In this document: in pieces, positions 43,637 to 45,466 of the stretch
How the letters are laid out: every line of letters begins with the position of its first letter
Numbering within the stretch: position 1 is the stretch's first letter
Source: Fidelibacterota bacterium
GTDB lineage: Bacteria > Pseudomonadota > Alphaproteobacteria > Rhodospirillales > Rhodospirillaceae
DNA: 45,466 nt
Reading direction: 5' to 3'
NCBI GenBank assembly: GCA_947476895.1
Contig: CANJRX010000016.1
Location: forward strand, 1-45,466
The notes under the pieces: model-generated
Told to the model about the DNA's origin: nothing
The model's database searches: none
What the model saw: only the letters and a program-made list of their open reading frames with translations
Program-made: the position numbers and the translations under genes

Positions 43637-44743
43637 CTACTCGGCCGCCTCGCGTGCGCGTTCAGGATATAAGCCAATCAATCCCTCACGGGTGGCTTTG
43701 CAGACTCCACGCTCGGTAATCAAGCCGGTGACGTAGCGCGCCGGAGTCACATCAAACGCGACGTTCAGCGCAGGACTGCCATCCGGAATAAGTTGAACGG
43801 TTTCGATCTTGCCGGCGGCGTTGCGGCCAGAGATGTGGCTGAGTTCGCGTGCGTCGCGCTCTTCGATGGGAATATCGCTGCCGTTTTTGAGCGTCCAGTC
43901 GATGGTTGTCGACGGCAAGGCCACATAAAACGGCACGCCATTATCGTGCGCAGCCAATGCCTTCAAATACGTTCCAACTTTATTGCAGACATCGCCATGA
44001 GCCGTGGTGCGGTCGCTGCCCACAATCGCCATTTGAACGCGGTCATGTTGCATAAGATGACCGCCGGTGTTGTCGGCGATCACGGTATGCGGCACGCCGT
44101 GCGCGCGCAGTTCAAAGGCCGTGAGAGATGCGCCCTGGTTGCGCGGCCGCGTTTCATCCACCCACACATGCACGGGTATTCCGGCGTCATGTGCCTTGTA
44201 GATAGGTGCCAGCGCGGTACCCCAATCGACGCAGGCGAGCCAACCCGCATTACAGTGAGTCAGCACATTGAATCGCGCAGGTTCCCCACTAGATTTCCAC
44301 AGACGTGTTATGATGTCGCATCCGCTCTCGCCGATCGCTTGGCATTGAGCGACATCGTCTTCGCAAATTTGCGCCGCGCGCGCATAGGCTGCGGCCACCC
44401 GATCCCCTGGGCTTAGGGGCGCCAAATATTGCTGCATTTCGTTTACGGCCCACGCCAGGTTTACGGCCGTGGGGCGAGCTGCTTTAAGAAGCCCAAGAGA
44501 TTGAGTTAAATGAGTATCCGACTTATCGAACTTCATCGCCAAGGCGACGCCGTAGGCGGCGGTCGCTCCAATGAGGGGCGCGCCCCGCACAGTCATGTCA
44601 CGAATAGCCTGGGCCGCATCTTCAACGGTTTTGAGGCTTACGACAGCAAACTCGAACGGCAGCCGCGTCTGATCGATGACCTGCACCGTCCAGCCGTCGT
44701 CTGCCAACCAAATCGTTCGATACCAGCGTCCGTCAATTTTCAT
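43637..44743 (-). CDS. mtnA: S-methyl-5-thioribose-1-phosphate isomerase
   Basis: The protein (368 residues) converts MTR-1-P to MTRu-1-P in the methionine salvage pathway. It contains the family motifs MTVRGAPLIGATAAYG and LTHCNAGWLA with the catalytic Cys164, and AIVGSDRTTAHGDVCNKVGT with Asp244. C-terminal PALNVAFDVTPARYVTGLITERG matches MtnA and the related eIF2B-like fold. No mtnB/mtnD or mtnK is nearby in the window. It is convergent with the FkbM gene (its stop lies near 43637, just after the frameshifted tail) and divergent from the IclR gene. Confidence 0.94.
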   Translation of the reverse strand: MKIDGRWYRTIWLADDGWTVQVIDQTRLPFEFAVVSLKTVEDAAQAIRDMTVRGAPLIGATAAYGVALAMKFDKSDTHLTQSLGLLKAARPTAVNLAWAVNEMQQYLAPLSPGDRVAAAYARAAQICEDDVAQCQAIGESGCDIITRLWKSSGEPARFNVLTHCNAGWLACVDWGTALAPIYKAHDAGIPVHVWVDETRPRNQGASLTAFELRAHGVPHTVIADNTGGHLMQHDRVQMAIVGSDRTTAHGDVCNKVGTYLKALAAHDNGVPFYVALPSTTIDWTLKNGSDIPIEERDARELSHISGRNAAGKIETVQLIPDGSPALNVAFDVTPARYVTGLITERGVCKATREGLIGLYPERAREAAE

Positions 44744-44844
44744 TTTTTACTCTCGTCTGTCGCGCGCATTTTTAACAATAGCCGCGCATGTCTTATCTAT
44801 TGGCGTCGTTATGCATGTACATGAATTCTTTGCGAGATTGTTTG

Positions 44845-44869
44845 ACTTTCGCTCCCGGTAATCGAAAGT
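44845..44869. promoter_or_regulatory. Inverted repeat between mtnA and the IclR gene, candidate operator
   Basis: ACTTTCG (44845-44851) and CGAAAGT (44863-44869) form 7-bp perfect arms separated by 11 nt. The site lies in the ~195-nt divergent gap, about 100 nt before mtnA and 70 nt before the IclR start. A separate 10-bp palindrome CATGTACATG lies at 44814-44823. IclR-type regulators bind such imperfect palindromes next to their own gene, so an operator is possible. Confidence 0.45.
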
Positions 44870-44938
44870 GAGCCAATCGAATTTTCACCGGCGATCTTTC
44901 CCGCCCTGTTTGCAATTTAACAATTTTCTGTGTGGTTT

Positions 44939-45325
44939 ATGAACGACTCCGTCGTGAAGTCGGTCGGCCGTGTGTTTGAAGTGTTAGAGTTGTTCGACAC
45001 CGAACGTACGGCGCTTTCCGCGACCAATATAGCGCGTACTTTGAAGTATCCAGCGTCGAGCACGGTGGCTTTGTTAAAAAGCGTGGTGCATCTGGGTTAC
45101 CTTACTTACGATCATACAGAACGCATGTATTTTCCGACCGTACGCCTCGCGGTCATTAGTCATTGGCTCGAGAATTCCTTCTTCTTTGAAGGGCACTTGC
45201 TAGAGTTGATGGATGAGATTAGCACCGCTACCGATGAGAGTACTTTCCTAAGTTGGCAGTCCGATCTCGAAATTCAGTACGTGCAATTCCGGATCGGATC
45301 CCACGGAATGGCCCCGTCACCCTGA
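44939..45325 (+). pseudogene. IclR-family transcriptional regulator, truncated by an insertion sequence
   Basis: The start at ATG 44939 gives an N-terminal winged helix-turn-helix (SVGRVFEVLELFDTERTALSATNIARTL, quoted in parts: SVGRVFEVLELF, LSATNIARTL) followed by PASSTVALLKSVVHLGYL and YFPTVRLAVISHW. IclR proteins are normally ~250 residues with a ligand-binding domain. This frame ends after ~128 residues at TGA 45323-45325. The last residues (FRIGSHGMAPSP) look unlike IclR and probably come from the IS end. The ligand-binding half is thus lost or separated. It was likely the regulator of divergent mtnA, or of other genes now interrupted. Confidence 0.75.
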
Positions 45326-45466
45326 CCTGACGGCTTTTTTTGTACCGGTTGATTTGAGAGAATTGACCCCAACAGGAGGAGCTGAACATGGCGAGACGTG
45401 GATTAGGCGCGGAGCAGATTGTTTCGAAGTTAAGGCAGATCGAGGTGCTGATGGCGCAGGGCAAGT
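45310..45466 (+). mobile_element. Left end of an IS3-family insertion sequence (partial)
   Basis: The IclR frame degenerates near 45300-45315, and downstream an IS-type open reading frame begins at 45388 with its own ribosome-binding site. The exact left boundary and target duplication cannot be set from one end. The element runs out of the window at 45466. Confidence 0.6.
45388..45466 (+). CDS. IS3-family transposase OrfA, N-terminal part (3' end outside window)
   Basis: The ATG at 45388 is preceded by AGGAGGA with a 7-nt gap, an ideal site. The visible 26 residues read MARRGLGAEQIVSKLR followed by QIEVLMAQGK. This is the helix-turn-helix start of IS3/IS407-group OrfA proteins (AEQIV-K-LRQ-EVL-AQG). 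OrfB would follow beyond the window. Only the family, not the IS name, is supported. Confidence 0.85.
   Translation, partial: MARRGLGAEQIVSKLRQIEVLMAQGK

Noticed and set aside
44744-44938. SAM-type riboswitch before mtnA
   Set aside because: I saw short palindromes but not a pattern of paired stems typical of SAM riboswitches in either strand.

Overview
The window is a chromosomal segment of an alphaproteobacterium. The best evidence is the order dusB-ntrB-ntrC-ntrY-ntrX-...-hfq-hflX, the fused ispDF, the rlpA-dac-tmk-holB-metG-tatD block, and short intergenic palindromes typical of that class. The order within the class cannot be fixed from the sequence. Coding density is high, base composition is moderately GC-rich, and many genes overlap by 1-8 nt. 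I saw no rRNA, CRISPR array or prophage. The only clear mobile element is the start of an IS3-type insertion sequence at the right edge.

Layout. 1-2.8 kb is accessory-looking. It holds the 3' end of a large Calx-beta surface protein gene, a tRNA-Pro(GGG) whose 5' acceptor strand is disrupted, and an FkbM-type methyltransferase fused to TPR repeats. 2.9-6.5 kb holds two small unknown proteins, cutA, a CPA2-type cation/proton antiporter, a histone H1-like Lys/Ala-rich protein and a SemiSWEET transporter. 6.5-19.3 kb is the conserved nitrogen/redox regulatory core: ispDF (divergent), dusB, two two-component systems (NtrBC and NtrYX), a D-amino-acid aminotransferase, a HAD phosphatase, hfq, hflX and an inositol-monophosphatase-family enzyme. 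19.3-28.6 kb is envelope and redox territory: the Tat-exported molybdoenzyme MsrP, a DUF3300 protein, a lipoprotein, mazG, a small unknown protein facing a zinc-ribbon-like protein, a cytochrome b561, an outer-membrane barrel protein, an SDR that lacks the YxxxK motif, and a Cyc2-like monoheme cytochrome-porin fusion. 28.9-39 kb is almost wholly on the minus strand: esterase, VOC protein, MBL-fold hydrolase, tatD, metG, holB, tmk, D,D-carboxypeptidase, rlpA and an MltB-type lytic transglycosylase. 39.1-43.6 kb is a tight five-gene operon: membrane class III nucleotide cyclase, NMT1/NitT-type ABC importer (binding protein, ATPase, permease) and an FkbM methyltransferase that appears frameshifted near its 3' end. 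The right edge has mtnA (methionine salvage) divergent from an iclR-type regulator that is cut off by the IS element.

How the parts work together. NtrBC/NtrYX, Hfq and HflX form the regulatory core. MsrP, the b561 cytochrome and the Cyc2-like protein suggest investment in periplasmic and outer-membrane electron transfer. RlpA, the MltB-type enzyme and the carboxypeptidase remodel peptidoglycan. The cyclase-ABC-FkbM operon is the least expected grouping. The Cyc2-like protein and that operon are the best candidates for undescribed biology.
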